A stretch of 64,000 bases of DNA from a bacterium (GCA_016125085.1 WGMM01000007.1:433383-497382); one strand, 5' to 3'; counted from the stretch's first letter, positions 8,291 to 17,272 are shown. The notes: generated by a model not told the origin, from the letters alone. Program-made: numbers and translations.

Positions 8291-10663
8291 ATGAGCATGG
8301 AATTGCTTCAGAGCGCCTCGCCCGATGCCGCGGAAGCGGCGACCGTGGGTGTCGTACTGAACCGGCCTCTGGAAACCATGCTGACTTACCGGGTGCCTGA
8401 GCATCTGCGGCGTCTGATTCGCATCGGCCAGCGTCTGGAAGTGCCGCTGGGGCGGGGGAATTCACCCACCACCGCCTATTGCGTGGCGATCGACCCGACG
8501 TGCGACTTGCCTGAGTCGAAGATCAAGAACGTGCTGGCGATCATCGACCCGGAGCCGCTCGTCGATGCTCCGATGCTCGAACTGACGCGCTGGCTCGCCC
8601 ATTATTACGTGTGCTCCTGGGGGCAGACGCTCGAAGCCGTCATCCCGGCCGGGGTCCGCAAGCAGGCCGGCACGGCCATTCGCACCTGCGTGGCTTTGCC
8701 GGAACCGTTCAGAGACGCTTCGGCCCGTGAGGCACTCAAGCTGACCGACAAACAGGCCCGAGTAGTCGAAGTGCTTCTGCATGCGGATCATCCCGTACAG
8801 GTGCAGGAAGTGTGCGAGCTGGCCGAGTGTTCGCCGGCGGTCGTCAATGGCATGTGTGTGAAGGGTTTGCTGATCGCCACCAAGCTGCGTGTGGCGATCG
8901 ACCGGCGCCGCGCCTCGGAATCGGGCGAAAAACATACCGAGGGGCTGCCGCCTGAGGCCTTGACGGCCGAGCAGCGGGCCGTTCTGGAGCGGATTTACGC
9001 CGCGATCGCGACGGGGATCGAATCGCCGGGCCAGGGCTTCGCCCCGATCCTGCTGCACGGTGTCACCGGCAGCGGCAAGACGGAAGTCTATCTTTCGGCC
9101 ATGGAACGGGTCGTCGCTCAGGGGCGAGAGGCGATCGTGCTGGTGCCCGAAATCAGCCTGACGCCGCAGACGATCCGCCGCTTCCGCAGCCGGTTCGATC
9201 GCGTGGCCGTGCTGCATTCGCACCTTTCGGATGCCGAGCGACATCGGCACTGGGCCTCGATCGCCGAGGGCGAGATTCAAGTGGTTGTCGGTGCCCGTTC
9301 GGCCATTTTCGCACCCTGTCGTAACCTGGGGCTGGTTGTCGTGGACGAAGAACACGAGACTTCGTTCAAGCAGGACACCGTGCCGCGCTACAACGCACGC
9401 GACGTCGCCGTGAAGCGGGCCCAGCTTCTCGGCATTCCGGCGATCCTCGGCTCGGCGACACCTTCGCTCGAAACCTGGGGCAATGCCAGGTCCGGCCGGT
9501 TTCAGCTGCTTTCGCTGCAGAACCGGGTCGAGAATCGCCCGCTGCCGGCCGTGCACCTGATCGACCTTCGAAACGAAAAGCCCGCACCCGTGGGGCAGGG
9601 GGGCGGCGACACTTCGCCGGTGCTCTCCACACCACTGCTGGACGGCATGAAGCGGGCCCTGGCCGCTGGCGGGCAGATCATGCTGCTTTTGAACCGGCGT
9701 GGCTTTCATACGGTCGTCATGTGCCCGAAGTGCGGGCAGGTGATCAAGTGCGAAAATTGCGACATTTCGCTGACGCACCACAAGAATCAGCGGTTGCTGG
9801 TGTGCCATGCGTGCGACTATCAGGTACGGCCGCCGGACCGTTGCCCATCGTGCCGAACCGGGCTGCTGCATTATGCCGGCATCGGCACCGAGAGGCTGGA
9901 ACGAGAAGTCCGGGCCGTGTTTCCGAACGAGTCGATCCGCAGGATGGACTCCGACACGACCCGCGGTGCCGACAGCCATGAGCAGATTCTGGCATCGTTC
10001 CGCAAGGGCGATGTGCGCATTCTGCTGGGCACACAAATGATCGCCAAGGGGCTCGATTTCCCCAACGTGACGCTTGTCGGCGTGATCTCGGCCGATACGG
10101 CGCTGCATCTGCCGGACTTCCGGGCCTCGGAACGGACATTCCAGCTGCTGGCCCAGGTCGCGGGGCGTACGGGCCGGGGCGATCGGCCCGGCCGGGTACT
10201 GGTGCAGACTTATGCCCCGGATCATCCGGCGATCGAACTGGCCGCGAAGCACGACTACATCGGCTTCACCAAATTCGAACTGCCCCTGCGCGAGCAATTC
10301 GCCCTGCCGCCTTACGGCCGCATGGCCCGCCTGATCGCTCGCGGCGAGGAAGACGCCGCCGTGGGCCGGTACATGGTCGACGTCGCAGGGCGTATCGAGG
10401 CGGAAGCCAAAGCCGTCGCCGCCCGTGAAGCCGCCGCCGCCGGCAAACCCGCCCCGCCGCCGGACTCCCCCGGCACAGTGGTCGTTCTGGGCCCGTCGCC
10501 GGCACCCGTGGCCCGGATCAAAAATCTGTATCGCCATCATCTGCAGGCCAGGGCCATGACCGCGGCGGCTCTGCAGACGGTGCTGCACGCGGTTCTGCCT
10601 GACATCCAGCCCCCTTCGGGCGTGGAACTCGCCATCGATGTCGACCCCGTGAGCATGTTGTGA
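8291..10663 (+). CDS. priA: Primosomal replication-restart helicase PriA
   Basis: 790 residues from the ATG at 8291 (808 from an in-frame ATG at 8237, which has no ribosome-binding site and lies too close to a TATAAT at 8217). The N-terminal DNA-binding domain (LTYRVPEHL, then GQRLEVPLGRG) is followed by Walker A GVTGSGKT, the DEEH box, and two zinc-binding clusters in the order C-P-K-C, C-E-N-C, C-H-A-C, C-P-S-C, all typical of PriA. The helicase C-terminal half contains GTQMIAKGLDFPNV and AGRTGRG. PriA reloads the replisome at stalled forks. A short Ala/Pro-rich insertion (GKPAPPPDSPG) near the C-terminus is unusual but does not touch the motifs. Confidence 0.96.
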   Translation: MSMELLQSASPDAAEAATVGVVLNRPLETMLTYRVPEHLRRLIRIGQRLEVPLGRGNSPTTAYCVAIDPTCDLPESKIKNVLAIIDPEPLVDAPMLELTRWLAHYYVCSWGQTLEAVIPAGVRKQAGTAIRTCVALPEPFRDASAREALKLTDKQARVVEVLLHADHPVQVQEVCELAECSPAVVNGMCVKGLLIATKLRVAIDRRRASESGEKHTEGLPPEALTAEQRAVLERIYAAIATGIESPGQGFAPILLHGVTGSGKTEVYLSAMERVVAQGREAIVLVPEISLTPQTIRRFRSRFDRVAVLHSHLSDAERHRHWASIAEGEIQVVVGARSAIFAPCRNLGLVVVDEEHETSFKQDTVPRYNARDVAVKRAQLLGIPAILGSATPSLETWGNARSGRFQLLSLQNRVENRPLPAVHLIDLRNEKPAPVGQGGGDTSPVLSTPLLDGMKRALAAGGQIMLLLNRRGFHTVVMCPKCGQVIKCENCDISLTHHKNQRLLVCHACDYQVRPPDRCPSCRTGLLHYAGIGTERLEREVRAVFPNESIRRMDSDTTRGADSHEQILASFRKGDVRILLGTQMIAKGLDFPNVTLVGVISADTALHLPDFRASERTFQLLAQVAGRTGRGDRPGRVLVQTYAPDHPAIELAAKHDYIGFTKFELPLREQFALPPYGRMARLIARGEEDAAVGRYMVDVAGRIEAEAKAVAAREAAAAGKPAPPPDSPGTVVVLGPSPAPVARIKNLYRHHLQARAMTAAALQTVLHAVLPDIQPPSGVELAIDVDPVSML

Positions 10664-10776
10664 ATTCGCCGGGCCGTTGCGGAGATTCGGCTTCAGTCGT
10701 TACAATTACCCCGTCTTTCGAGGTTCGACAGATCCTGCTGGCACCCCCTGAGCGTTCTGAACGGAGATCTTGACGT

Positions 10777-11955
10777 ATGTCCACCGCAGTCGCCCCACGA
10801 CGACTTTTGCTGGTCGAAGACAGTTCGACGATGCGGCGCATGATCTCCACGCTGCTCGGCGATGAAGGCTATGTCGTGGACACGGCCGTCGACGGCGTCG
10901 ATGGTCTGGCCAAAGCCCGGGAAAAGAACCCGGAGCTGATCCTGACCGACTACGAAATGCCCGAGATGGACGGCCCGGGCCTGTGCCGTGCCCTGAAGGA
11001 AGACCCGCTGCTGCGTACGACGCCCGTGATCATGCTGACCACGCTTGGAGCGACGGACAACAAGCTGACGGGCCTGACGGCCGGTGCCGACGACTATATC
11101 CAGAAGCCGAAAAGCCCGGACGAGATCCGCGAACTGTTCGCACGGATCAAGGCCCGCCTGCGGATCGCCGACCTTTCGGCCGAACTGGCTGAGCGCAATC
11201 GCCTGCTGGAATCGGCACACAAGAAGCTGACGTTCGAACTCGACCTGGCCCGCAAGGTTCAGGCGGCACTCATGCCCAAGCCGCCGAAGCCGCGGGGTGT
11301 GCTCAAATACGCCGTCCGCTACAAGCCGGCTAACCAGCTCGGTGGCGACGTTTATGACTTCTACCGGCTGGACAAAGAGCGTCTGGGCGTTGTCGTCGCC
11401 GACATTTCCGGCCACGGCGTCAATTCCGCCATGCTTTCGGGCATGGTGAAGAGTCTCTCGTCGGCCCTGTCGATGGCGGTTCTCGAACCGGGCGAACTGA
11501 TGGCCGGGCTGGACGTTCAGCTCGAAAACTACTTCCCCGATGGCTACTTCTGCACGGGGTTCTACCTGATCGCCGACGAAACGACCGGGCTTCTGCGTTA
11601 CGCCGGTGTCGGTCACCCGCCTGCGATCGTGGTTGGCCCGGACGGTATCCGCACGCTCGATTCGAACCCCGGCCTGCTGGGCGTCGGCATGGTCGACGGC
11701 ACATCCGGCGGGACGGACCGTCTCCAGCCTGGCGAATCGCTCCTGATCTATACCGATGGCCTGCCTGACGCCGCCACGCCAGCCGAGGAAATGTTCGGCC
11801 AGCCGCGGATCGAGCAGATTCTGGACACCAACAAGAACAAGACCCCTGACGAAATCCTCTCGGAAATCGAAAAGGCTGTCGCCGCGCATGTGCATCCCGG
11901 CTCAGCGGCCGACGACATGAACATGGTTCTGATTCAGTTCCCGCCCGAGGCCTGA
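10777..11955 (+). CDS. Response regulator with PP2C-type (RsbU/SpoIIE) phosphatase output
   Basis: 392 residues. Residues 8-130 form a receiver domain: acidic pair E14-D15, phospho-acceptor D58 in LTDYEMP and a conserved lysine in YIQKPKSP. A coiled linker (AELAERNRLLESAHKKL) leads to a PPM/SpoIIE phosphatase domain with GGDVYDFY, VADISGHGV and IYTDGLPDA, which supply the metal-binding aspartates. Proteins of this design dephosphorylate an anti-sigma-antagonist (STAS) protein when the receiver is phosphorylated. A STAS gene and a second receiver follow on the same strand, which supports a partner-switching role. No anti-sigma kinase of the RsbW type is visible nearby. Confidence 0.93.
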   Translation: MSTAVAPRRLLLVEDSSTMRRMISTLLGDEGYVVDTAVDGVDGLAKAREKNPELILTDYEMPEMDGPGLCRALKEDPLLRTTPVIMLTTLGATDNKLTGLTAGADDYIQKPKSPDEIRELFARIKARLRIADLSAELAERNRLLESAHKKLTFELDLARKVQAALMPKPPKPRGVLKYAVRYKPANQLGGDVYDFYRLDKERLGVVVADISGHGVNSAMLSGMVKSLSSALSMAVLEPGELMAGLDVQLENYFPDGYFCTGFYLIADETTGLLRYAGVGHPPAIVVGPDGIRTLDSNPGLLGVGMVDGTSGGTDRLQPGESLLIYTDGLPDAATPAEEMFGQPRIEQILDTNKNKTPDEILSEIEKAVAAHVHPGSAADDMNMVLIQFPPEA

Positions 11956-12001
11956 TTTCCGAACCCTGTTTGCCGTCAGGGCTTTCATGAGATACACTCG
12001 A

Positions 12002-12044
12002 ATGCGGACGCGAATCCTCATCGCGGATTCGTTCGACTCCGCAT
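12002..12044. repeat. Nested inverted repeat between phosphatase and STAS genes
   Basis: Outer arms ATGCGGA (12002-12008) and TCCGCAT (12038-12044) enclose inner arms CGAATCC (12011-12017) and GGATTCG (12025-12031) with a 7-nt loop. It starts 47 bases after the phosphatase stop and ends 55 bases before the STAS start, so it may terminate or attenuate transcription between them. Confidence 0.6.
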
Positions 12045-12098
12045 CGCGTTCCGTTCCGATCGACACCGTGGCCCTCGCTCCATTCGGTCATCCCTCTC

Positions 12099-12389
12099 AT
12101 GAACGCTCAATCCTTATCGGTCTCCGGACCGATGACGATTTACGAAGCCAGCGACTGGCGTGAGCAGTTACTCCACGCCGTCAAACCAGGTTCGCCCCTG
12201 GAAGTGGATCTGCACACCTCCGGACCGTGGGATATCTCCGGCCTACAGTTGCTGATCTCGCTGACGCGTACTGGGGATCATCTGGATAGCCCGGTCCGGT
12301 TTCTGCTGGTTCCGCCTGGATGTCGCGAAATCGCTCGTCGCGCGGGCCTGACGGACTGGCTCAGGAAGCATACGATTTCGGACTTGTGA
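12099..12389 (+). CDS. STAS-domain protein (anti-sigma factor antagonist type)
   Basis: 96 residues, the size of a lone STAS domain. The core contains LEVDLHTSGPWDISGLQLL, in which D-x-S-G (S47) matches the phosphorylatable serine motif of SpoIIAA/RsbV, followed by a C-terminal helix (GCREIARRAGLTDWL). In partner switching, the unphosphorylated form binds and inhibits an anti-sigma kinase. It lies between a PP2C-type phosphatase gene and a CheY-like receiver gene, so the upstream phosphatase is its likely activator (inference). It could equally feed a chemotaxis-like or kinase pathway rather than a sigma factor. Confidence 0.85.
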   Translation: MNAQSLSVSGPMTIYEASDWREQLLHAVKPGSPLEVDLHTSGPWDISGLQLLISLTRTGDHLDSPVRFLLVPPGCREIARRAGLTDWLRKHTISDL

Positions 12390-12441
12390 CGGGGCCCGGC
12401 TTAGCGTCCGGGGCTGACCGCACTTCCCTGAGGACGCGCGA

Positions 12442-12807
12442 ATGGCGGCCGTGATCCTGCATGTTGACGACAGCCCGGCCATCCGTGCCTGGGTCGCGAG
12501 CGTTCTCAACGACGAACGGCTGCGGATCATCTCGGCCTCGGATGGCGTCGAGGCGCTGAACATTCTGGCGACCACGAGTGTCGACCTGCTATTGAGCGAT
12601 CTCGAAATGCCGCGTGTCGATGGGCTCGAACTGGCTCAGGCAGCGCGGAATTTGCCGCAACATAAATACTTGCCGATTCTGATGCTGTCCACGCGCAGGG
12701 CCGAGGAATTACCGGAAAAAAAACGGGCACCGGTGACGGGCTGGATCTCCAAGCCCGTCGATCCGGTGCTTCTGCGCCGCTGGGTTTTCAGGCTTCTGCC
12801 TGGCTGA
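12442..12807 (+). CDS. CheY-like single-domain response regulator
   Basis: 121 residues consisting only of a receiver domain. Visible features are the acidic pair D9-D10 in LHVDDSPA, phospho-acceptor D53 in LLSDLEMPRVDG, and the lysine in GWISKPVDP. There is no output domain, so it must act by protein contact, as CheY or Spo0F do. GAGGA lies 9 nt before the ATG. The gene follows the STAS gene by 52 nt and is probably part of the same signalling unit. Its cognate histidine kinase is not in the window. Confidence 0.9.
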   Translation: MAAVILHVDDSPAIRAWVASVLNDERLRIISASDGVEALNILATTSVDLLLSDLEMPRVDGLELAQAARNLPQHKYLPILMLSTRRAEELPEKKRAPVTGWISKPVDPVLLRRWVFRLLPG

Positions 12808-12815
12808 GTGAGCGT

Positions 12816-12837
12816 TGCCAAGTGAATGAGCTTGGCA
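12816..12837. terminator. Hairpin between convergent receiver and lipoprotein genes
   Basis: TGCCAAG (12816-12822) and CTTGGCA (12831-12837) form a 7-bp stem with an 8-nt loop, 8 nt after the receiver stop and 21 nt before the end of the convergent lipoprotein gene. No T-tract follows on either strand. Confidence 0.45.
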
Positions 12838-12858
12838 TCGGTGCACTCATCGCCGGGC

Positions 12859-13575
12859 TCAGGGCTTCTTGCTGGCAGTGTCCGGCAGGATCGAATCGAG
12901 GAATCTGCCGACCGAAGTGCTCGCCTTCTGCTTCGATTGATCGACCGTCCGGGCGGCTTTCTCGATCGAATCGTCCACCTTGTCACTGGCTTGATTCAAC
13001 TGTTCGGCAGCTTGTTGAGCCGCCTGATTGACTGGAACGACTACTTTCTGGTTCGCCTGGGCCTGCATCTCGGCCAGACGTTTCTGGGCGTCGGTCTGGG
13101 CTTTCTGCACTTGTGCCGCAGCCTGTTTTTGCGCGTCGATCACCTGGTTACGGACCTGGTTCGCCTGATTCTGGAGCTGGGCCTGTGTGTTCGCCACATT
13201 CCGGGTCGCCTGTTCCTGGGCTGTCGTGACCGACTTCTGCATGCCGGCCTGGGTTTGATCCACACGCTGATTGAAGCGGTTCTGCAGGTTGTCGAACTTC
13301 TGCTGAAGTTCAGGATTCGTGCCGAATGGCGAGTATTGGGCCTGAGTCAGCGAGGCATCCGTTTTCGAACCGCTGGCCGACTCGATCACCCCGGGAAGAC
13401 CGACGGCTGACTGCGGGTCCGCAGGTGCGGCAGATTTCGCGCTAGCCGTTCCGAAACCCTTTTCTTCACCAAGGTTTCGGTTCAGCGAGCTGCAACCGCC
13501 GACAGCAATGATCGCCAGCGTGCTGACGACAGCCATGACCTCTTCCACGTAGTTTTTCGAAAGACTGGAACTCAT
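12859..13575 (-). CDS. Coiled-coil lipoprotein
   Basis: 238 residues from the ATG at 13575, chosen because GGAGG lies 9 nt upstream; an in-frame start at 13605 would add ten residues before the signal. The hydrophobic stretch VVSTLAIIAVGGCSS ends in a lipobox-like VGGC (C28), predicting a lipid-anchored protein. After a Ser/Ala/Pro-rich spacer, residues about 90-220 are rich in Gln, Ala, Asn and Lys with heptad-like spacing, reminiscent of long helical or coiled-coil envelope proteins. No enzyme motif is seen. It could be an Lpp/OmpH-like structural link or an apolipoprotein-like helix bundle; function is unknown. Confidence 0.75.
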   Translation of the reverse strand: MSSSLSKNYVEEVMAVVSTLAIIAVGGCSSLNRNLGEEKGFGTASAKSAAPADPQSAVGLPGVIESASGSKTDASLTQAQYSPFGTNPELQQKFDNLQNRFNQRVDQTQAGMQKSVTTAQEQATRNVANTQAQLQNQANQVRNQVIDAQKQAAAQVQKAQTDAQKRLAEMQAQANQKVVVPVNQAAQQAAEQLNQASDKVDDSIEKAARTVDQSKQKASTSVGRFLDSILPDTASKKP

Positions 13576-13781
13576 CGGGAACGGCCTCCGTGCGTTAGCT
13601 CCCAAGTGCCTGCCGGTCGAGACTCTTCCTTAAGTCTCCCGTGCCGGGAAGATATTCGTAAAAATCTTGACGATTTTGAGGATTTCGTCAATCCCGGTTC
13701 CGTTCTCTGCCGACGAACATTATTTTGGTGTGAGCGAGAAGCCCGGAAATTCTGTCTGCATGGCAAAGGAAACGCGAAGAA

Positions 13782-14732
13782 GTGACAGCCCGCCCGAACG
13801 ATACGAACGCCATTGTGGATCTGTCCGTCCGTTTGGGCCGACTCAGTCTTCGTAACCCGATCCTGGTCGCCTCAGGCACCTTCGGCTACGCACGGGAAAT
13901 GGTTCCCTTCGTCCCTCTGGCCGATCTCGGCGGGATCGTGCCCAAAACGGTCACCGCCAGGCCACGGGCAGGCAACCCGACGCCCCGAATCGTGGAAACG
14001 TCGGCCGGAATGCTCAACGCGATCGGCCTGGACAACGATGGCCTGGATCACTTCCTCGAACATCACCTGCCCTGGTTGCGGACAGTTGGCACATCGATCT
14101 TCGTGAATATCGCCGGCGAGGACATCGACCAGTTCGTGGCCATGGCAACGCAGGTAGGTCGTGCGGAAGGCGTGGCCGCTGTCGAATTGAACATCTCTTG
14201 CCCGAACGTCAGCCACGGGCTCGATCTCGGCGTCGATCCCGCCTCCATCCGCACTCTTGTCAAACGTGTTCGTGAAGTGTGCCCGCACCCGATCGTGGCC
14301 AAGCTCACGCCGAACGTCACCGATATCGTCGTTCCGGCCAGAGCTGCATTCGATGCCGGTGCCGATGCCGTCAGCCTCGTCAATACGTTCAAGGGTATGG
14401 CCGTCAACTGGCGAAAACGCCGGCCGATTCTGGCGAACGATATCGGCGGGCTTTCCGGGCCGGCCATCAAGCCGCTCGCTCTGCGGATGGTCTGGGAAGT
14501 GCATCGCGCGCTGCCCGAACTGCCGATCATCGGCATCGGCGGCATTTCGAATGTCGACGACGTGCTCGAATTCCTCGTCGCCGGGGCTTCGGCCGTACAG
14601 GTGGGTACCGCCACGTTCGCGGACCCTTCCGTCAGCGGGCGTCTGGTCGATGAACTCGCCGACGCCCTGAAAGCCGAAGGAGTCGCCGACGTGAAAAGCG
14701 TGATCGGCACGCTCCGCTCGAACCGGGGCTGA
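13782..14732 (+). CDS. pyrD: Dihydroorotate dehydrogenase, class 1 (1B-like) catalytic subunit
   Basis: 316 residues. The FMN-binding TIM barrel is recognisable by [23 protein letters not shown], the active-site segment [12 protein letters not shown] (cysteine as catalytic base, marking class 1), [23 protein letters not shown] and [11 protein letters not shown] with VQVGTATF. It oxidises dihydroorotate to orotate in pyrimidine synthesis. The NxS-C-P-N-V-x-H-G form and the length match the 1B (NAD-linked, PyrDB) group, which normally needs a PyrK subunit; no pyrK is present in this window. The start is GTG, with AAGGA 12 nt upstream. The 3' end lies only 6 bases from the convergent next gene. 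Confidence 0.94.
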   Translation: MTARPNDTNAIVDLSVRLGRLSLRNPILVASGTFGYAREMVPFVPLADLGGIVPKTVTARPRAGNPTPRIVETSAGMLNAIGLDNDGLDHFLEHHLPWLRTVGTSIFVNIAGEDIDQFVAMATQVGRAEGVAAVELNISCPNVSHGLDLGVDPASIRTLVKRVREVCPHPIVAKLTPNVTDIVVPARAAFDAGADAVSLVNTFKGMAVNWRKRRPILANDIGGLSGPAIKPLALRMVWEVHRALPELPIIGIGGISNVDDVLEFLVAGASAVQVGTATFADPSVSGRLVDELADALKAEGVADVKSVIGTLRSNRG

Positions 14733-14738
14733 TATCGG

Positions 14739-15839
14739 TCAAGCGAGAGGGCAGGAGGGTTCGTCCGCCACGCCTGCCAGGTCACGCAGCGAAGCCGTCG
14801 CGACCGGTCGCGGGCAGCTCCACACATGAAAGAACAGCGCCTGCCGGGCCCAGCGTTGCGCCGGGTCCGAAAGCAGGAAGCCGCTGCCCCGCCGCGCGAT
14901 CAGGCACGCCTGGGTCGCCCGGGTGACGAGAGCGTTGGCCCTTCTCCTTACGTGTTCCGGCGTAATCGGCGAATCGATGTCGTTGACGATATCCAGAAGC
15001 GATCGCTTGATGTGATCCCATTCCTTCGCCAGAGATTCGACGGGCTCTTCCAGGGCGAACCTCGCCGGGTCTTCGGATTTGAGGGCCTCGATCGCGGCTT
15101 TGGCCTGGCCCAGGGCCAGGGCAGAAGTTTCCAGCCCGCCGGTGCCGCCCGCCTGGCGCGAGGTGATCACGTTCATCATCGGTCCGGCCAGAACTTCTTT
15201 CGGCCCGACTTCGACGCCGTCGCACCGGACTTCGGAAGTTCTCGACGCGTTCAAAGCCGCAAGGGGATCAGGGCGTTCGACGATAACGCCCTTCCGATTC
15301 GCCGGAACCAGGCACAGAACCTGCCGTCCGTCCTCAAGCGTTCCGCCCGTCACGAAGCAATCCGCACGTTCGGCACCGGTCACCCAGGGCATGGAGCCTT
15401 CCAGGCGGAAGCCTCCGTTCGAAAGGGGCGTGGCTGACATGGCCCTATCGCCACGGCGAATCGACGTCGTCAGATGAGATATGCCGATGGTAATGCCCAG
15501 CCCCTCGGCCACGATCCGCCGCAGCCACCAGGCCGCGGACCCTTCGCCGTCGGCCGGGTCCACGAGAGCTATGGGAATGATGCGCCGAAGGGCAGCGTCA
15601 TGCTGGCTGAGCATGAAGGCTGCCGTCAGGCTTCCCTCGGCGATGGCGATGTAGCGGTCCATCAGGGTGACGCGGTCCAGCCCGTCGCCGCCGAATACTT
15701 GCGGAATGAGCCAGGTGAGCGCGCCGTGATCGCGCATGACGTTCCATAACTCTTCGGGCCATGCATCGATCCGGTCAGCCAGGCCGTCCGCCTCGGAAAG
15801 CTGGTGCGTCAGGTAATGCAGGTCGACGATTCTGGCCAT
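14739..15839 (-). CDS. Acyl-CoA dehydrogenase-like protein
   Basis: 366 residues, slightly short for the family (about 380). The order of elements fits acyl-CoA dehydrogenases: an N-terminal helical part with LIPQVFGGDGLD, a middle beta domain with GISHLTT and GSMPWVTGAERADCFVTGG, and a C-terminal four-helix region containing IARRGSGFLLSDPAQRWARQALFF. The canonical catalytic glutamate in the C-terminal domain could not be placed, so a different flavin-dependent oxidation (for example a DszC- or nitroalkane-oxidase-like monooxygenase) is possible. It stands alone, convergent with pyrD. Substrate unknown. Confidence 0.72.
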   Translation of the reverse strand: MARIVDLHYLTHQLSEADGLADRIDAWPEELWNVMRDHGALTWLIPQVFGGDGLDRVTLMDRYIAIAEGSLTAAFMLSQHDAALRRIIPIALVDPADGEGSAAWWLRRIVAEGLGITIGISHLTTSIRRGDRAMSATPLSNGGFRLEGSMPWVTGAERADCFVTGGTLEDGRQVLCLVPANRKGVIVERPDPLAALNASRTSEVRCDGVEVGPKEVLAGPMMNVITSRQAGGTGGLETSALALGQAKAAIEALKSEDPARFALEEPVESLAKEWDHIKRSLLDIVNDIDSPITPEHVRRRANALVTRATQACLIARRGSGFLLSDPAQRWARQALFFHVWSCPRPVATASLRDLAGVADEPSCPLA

Positions 15840-15967
15840 GGCTCGACTCGCCCGGGGTGCAGGTCTGATGTAGGAATGCGATCGAGATCACACCGTCGAG
15901 AATAACAAACGCCAGAATCCGGGACAAAGCGAATCGGTCCCTTCGTGGTCTCGTTCGGCGAAAATCG

Positions 15968-16048
15968 ATTCCCCCAATTGAAGTTCCGGCCATGAGCGAA
16001 GCGATTCCTTGCGGAAAGACCTCGCTCATGGCCGAAACAGGGGGGAAT
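15968..16048. terminator. Large nested inverted repeat downstream of the LEDR-motif gene
   Basis: Outer arms ATTCCCCC (15968-15975) and GGGGGAAT (16041-16048) enclose perfect 13-bp inner arms CGGCCATGAGCGA (15987-15999) and TCGCTCATGGCCG (16022-16034). It lies 52 bases past the stop of the minus-strand gene ending at 16100. No T-tract follows. A terminator is the simplest reading; a REP/MITE-like element is the alternative. Confidence 0.6.
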
Positions 16049-16099
16049 GCGGATCGGTCGGGTGGCCTGATCGAACCACCAGACTGTCATTGTCGTCGG

Positions 16100-17272
16100 T
16101 CAGACGATAATCGGCAGGAACGTAATCGCCTTCTCGGCATTCGTCAGAGTGACGATTTCAGGCCCGAAGCCAGAGAGCGAATGGTTCCATGTGACGTTCG
16201 AGGAGCCGCCCGCTGCCGGGCTCGTGATGACTTCGCCGATGTAGGTGCCCTTGAGGTCGAACTCGGCGATCCCGGTCGTGTTGTTCGACAGCGTGCCTGC
16301 GACCAGCAAAGTCCGGCTCGGAGAGATATCGACACCCGTGGGGTCAGTCACCCGGGCGCTTGTGTTCATGACCAGGCGTCCTTTGGTTCCGACGTTTCGG
16401 ATTCGGCTTGCCTTGTCGATCGCATAGACCGAATCTTCGAGAGTCGACGTGATGTAGAGCGTGTCAGTCGTTGAGTCGTAAGACAGACCAGTCGGGCCCT
16501 TCAGATCGGTGGTCGCGGATCCGGCGGTCGTGAATCCGCCACCGATCTGCGTCGCCCTGGTCATCTTGATCTGGGATACCCCGCGCTGGAAGATCTGGAA
16601 ATCGAAGCGGCTGATCGTGCCATTGATGCCGTTCGAAACGAACAGGCTGGCCGAGTTGCTCTTGTCGAGCCATGCCAGGCCGATCGGCCCGTTGATCAGC
16701 GTCGAATCCCGTAGAATCATCACGGGAGTACCGACCCGGTTCAGGATCCGCAATTCGCCCGCCTGGCTCGACGTTGTGTCCGTCCCGGCGTTGTAGGTTG
16801 TCGGCGTCACGCCTACCGAGACGAATCCGGCGCGAAACATCGCGGGCGGGGTCATCATCATTTCCGTTTCGCCCGTGGCATAAAAATTCTGCCGCTGGCC
16901 GAGCGTGCTCACGGACATCAGAAACGACCTGGGGCCGGTACCGTTGTCCGGAATCCCGGAAAGACTGACAAGAGCGGTTCCCGGGTTAGCATTGGCGTAA
17001 ACGTAGCCGAATGGCACGATCGTCGCCCCACCGACTTTATAGTTGCCTGGTGTGCTCACCAGGGCCGTGTTCGGCGGCGGAGCGAGATCATAGGTGCGGC
17101 GAGACGCCAGTTGCAGACGCGGAATCGTCGGTGTCGGCAGAACTTGCGTCGGCTCCGGCTGGTACACCGGGATGCGCTGCGAGTAATGCGGCTTCAGCCG
17201 CGAAAGCAGCTTTCTGTCTTCAAGAACGTCGGTCGCGTTAAGCGAAGGCCGGAATTCACGTGACGGTTTCAT
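16100..17272 (-). CDS. Planctomycete surface protein with N-terminal LEDR motif and propeller-like repeats
   Basis: 390 residues from the ATG at 17272, preferred over 17353 because it places the motif VLEDRKLLS at residues 16-24, close to the N-terminus as in other planctomycete surface proteins with an L-E-x-R-x-L-L-S signature; a weak AGGA lies about 12 nt upstream. The rest shows repeated beta-type segments such as GPIGLAWLDKSNSASLFVSNG, GPTGLSYDSTTDTLYITST and DPTGVDISPSRTLLVAGTL, spaced like blades of an NHL/SMP-type propeller. No catalytic motif is visible. It is probably exported and bound to the cell surface by a route specific to this phylum (inference). It follows the HtrA gene on the same strand with a 160-nt gap. 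Confidence 0.72.
   Translation of the reverse strand: MKPSREFRPSLNATDVLEDRKLLSRLKPHYSQRIPVYQPEPTQVLPTPTIPRLQLASRRTYDLAPPPNTALVSTPGNYKVGGATIVPFGYVYANANPGTALVSLSGIPDNGTGPRSFLMSVSTLGQRQNFYATGETEMMMTPPAMFRAGFVSVGVTPTTYNAGTDTTSSQAGELRILNRVGTPVMILRDSTLINGPIGLAWLDKSNSASLFVSNGINGTISRFDFQIFQRGVSQIKMTRATQIGGGFTTAGSATTDLKGPTGLSYDSTTDTLYITSTLEDSVYAIDKASRIRNVGTKGRLVMNTSARVTDPTGVDISPSRTLLVAGTLSNNTTGIAEFDLKGTYIGEVITSPAAGGSSNVTWNHSLSGFGPEIVTLTNAEKAITFLPIIV

Noticed and set aside
8462..10588. Open frame of 708 codons antisense to priA
   Set aside because: Shadow of priA; no recognisable domain and no start signals.
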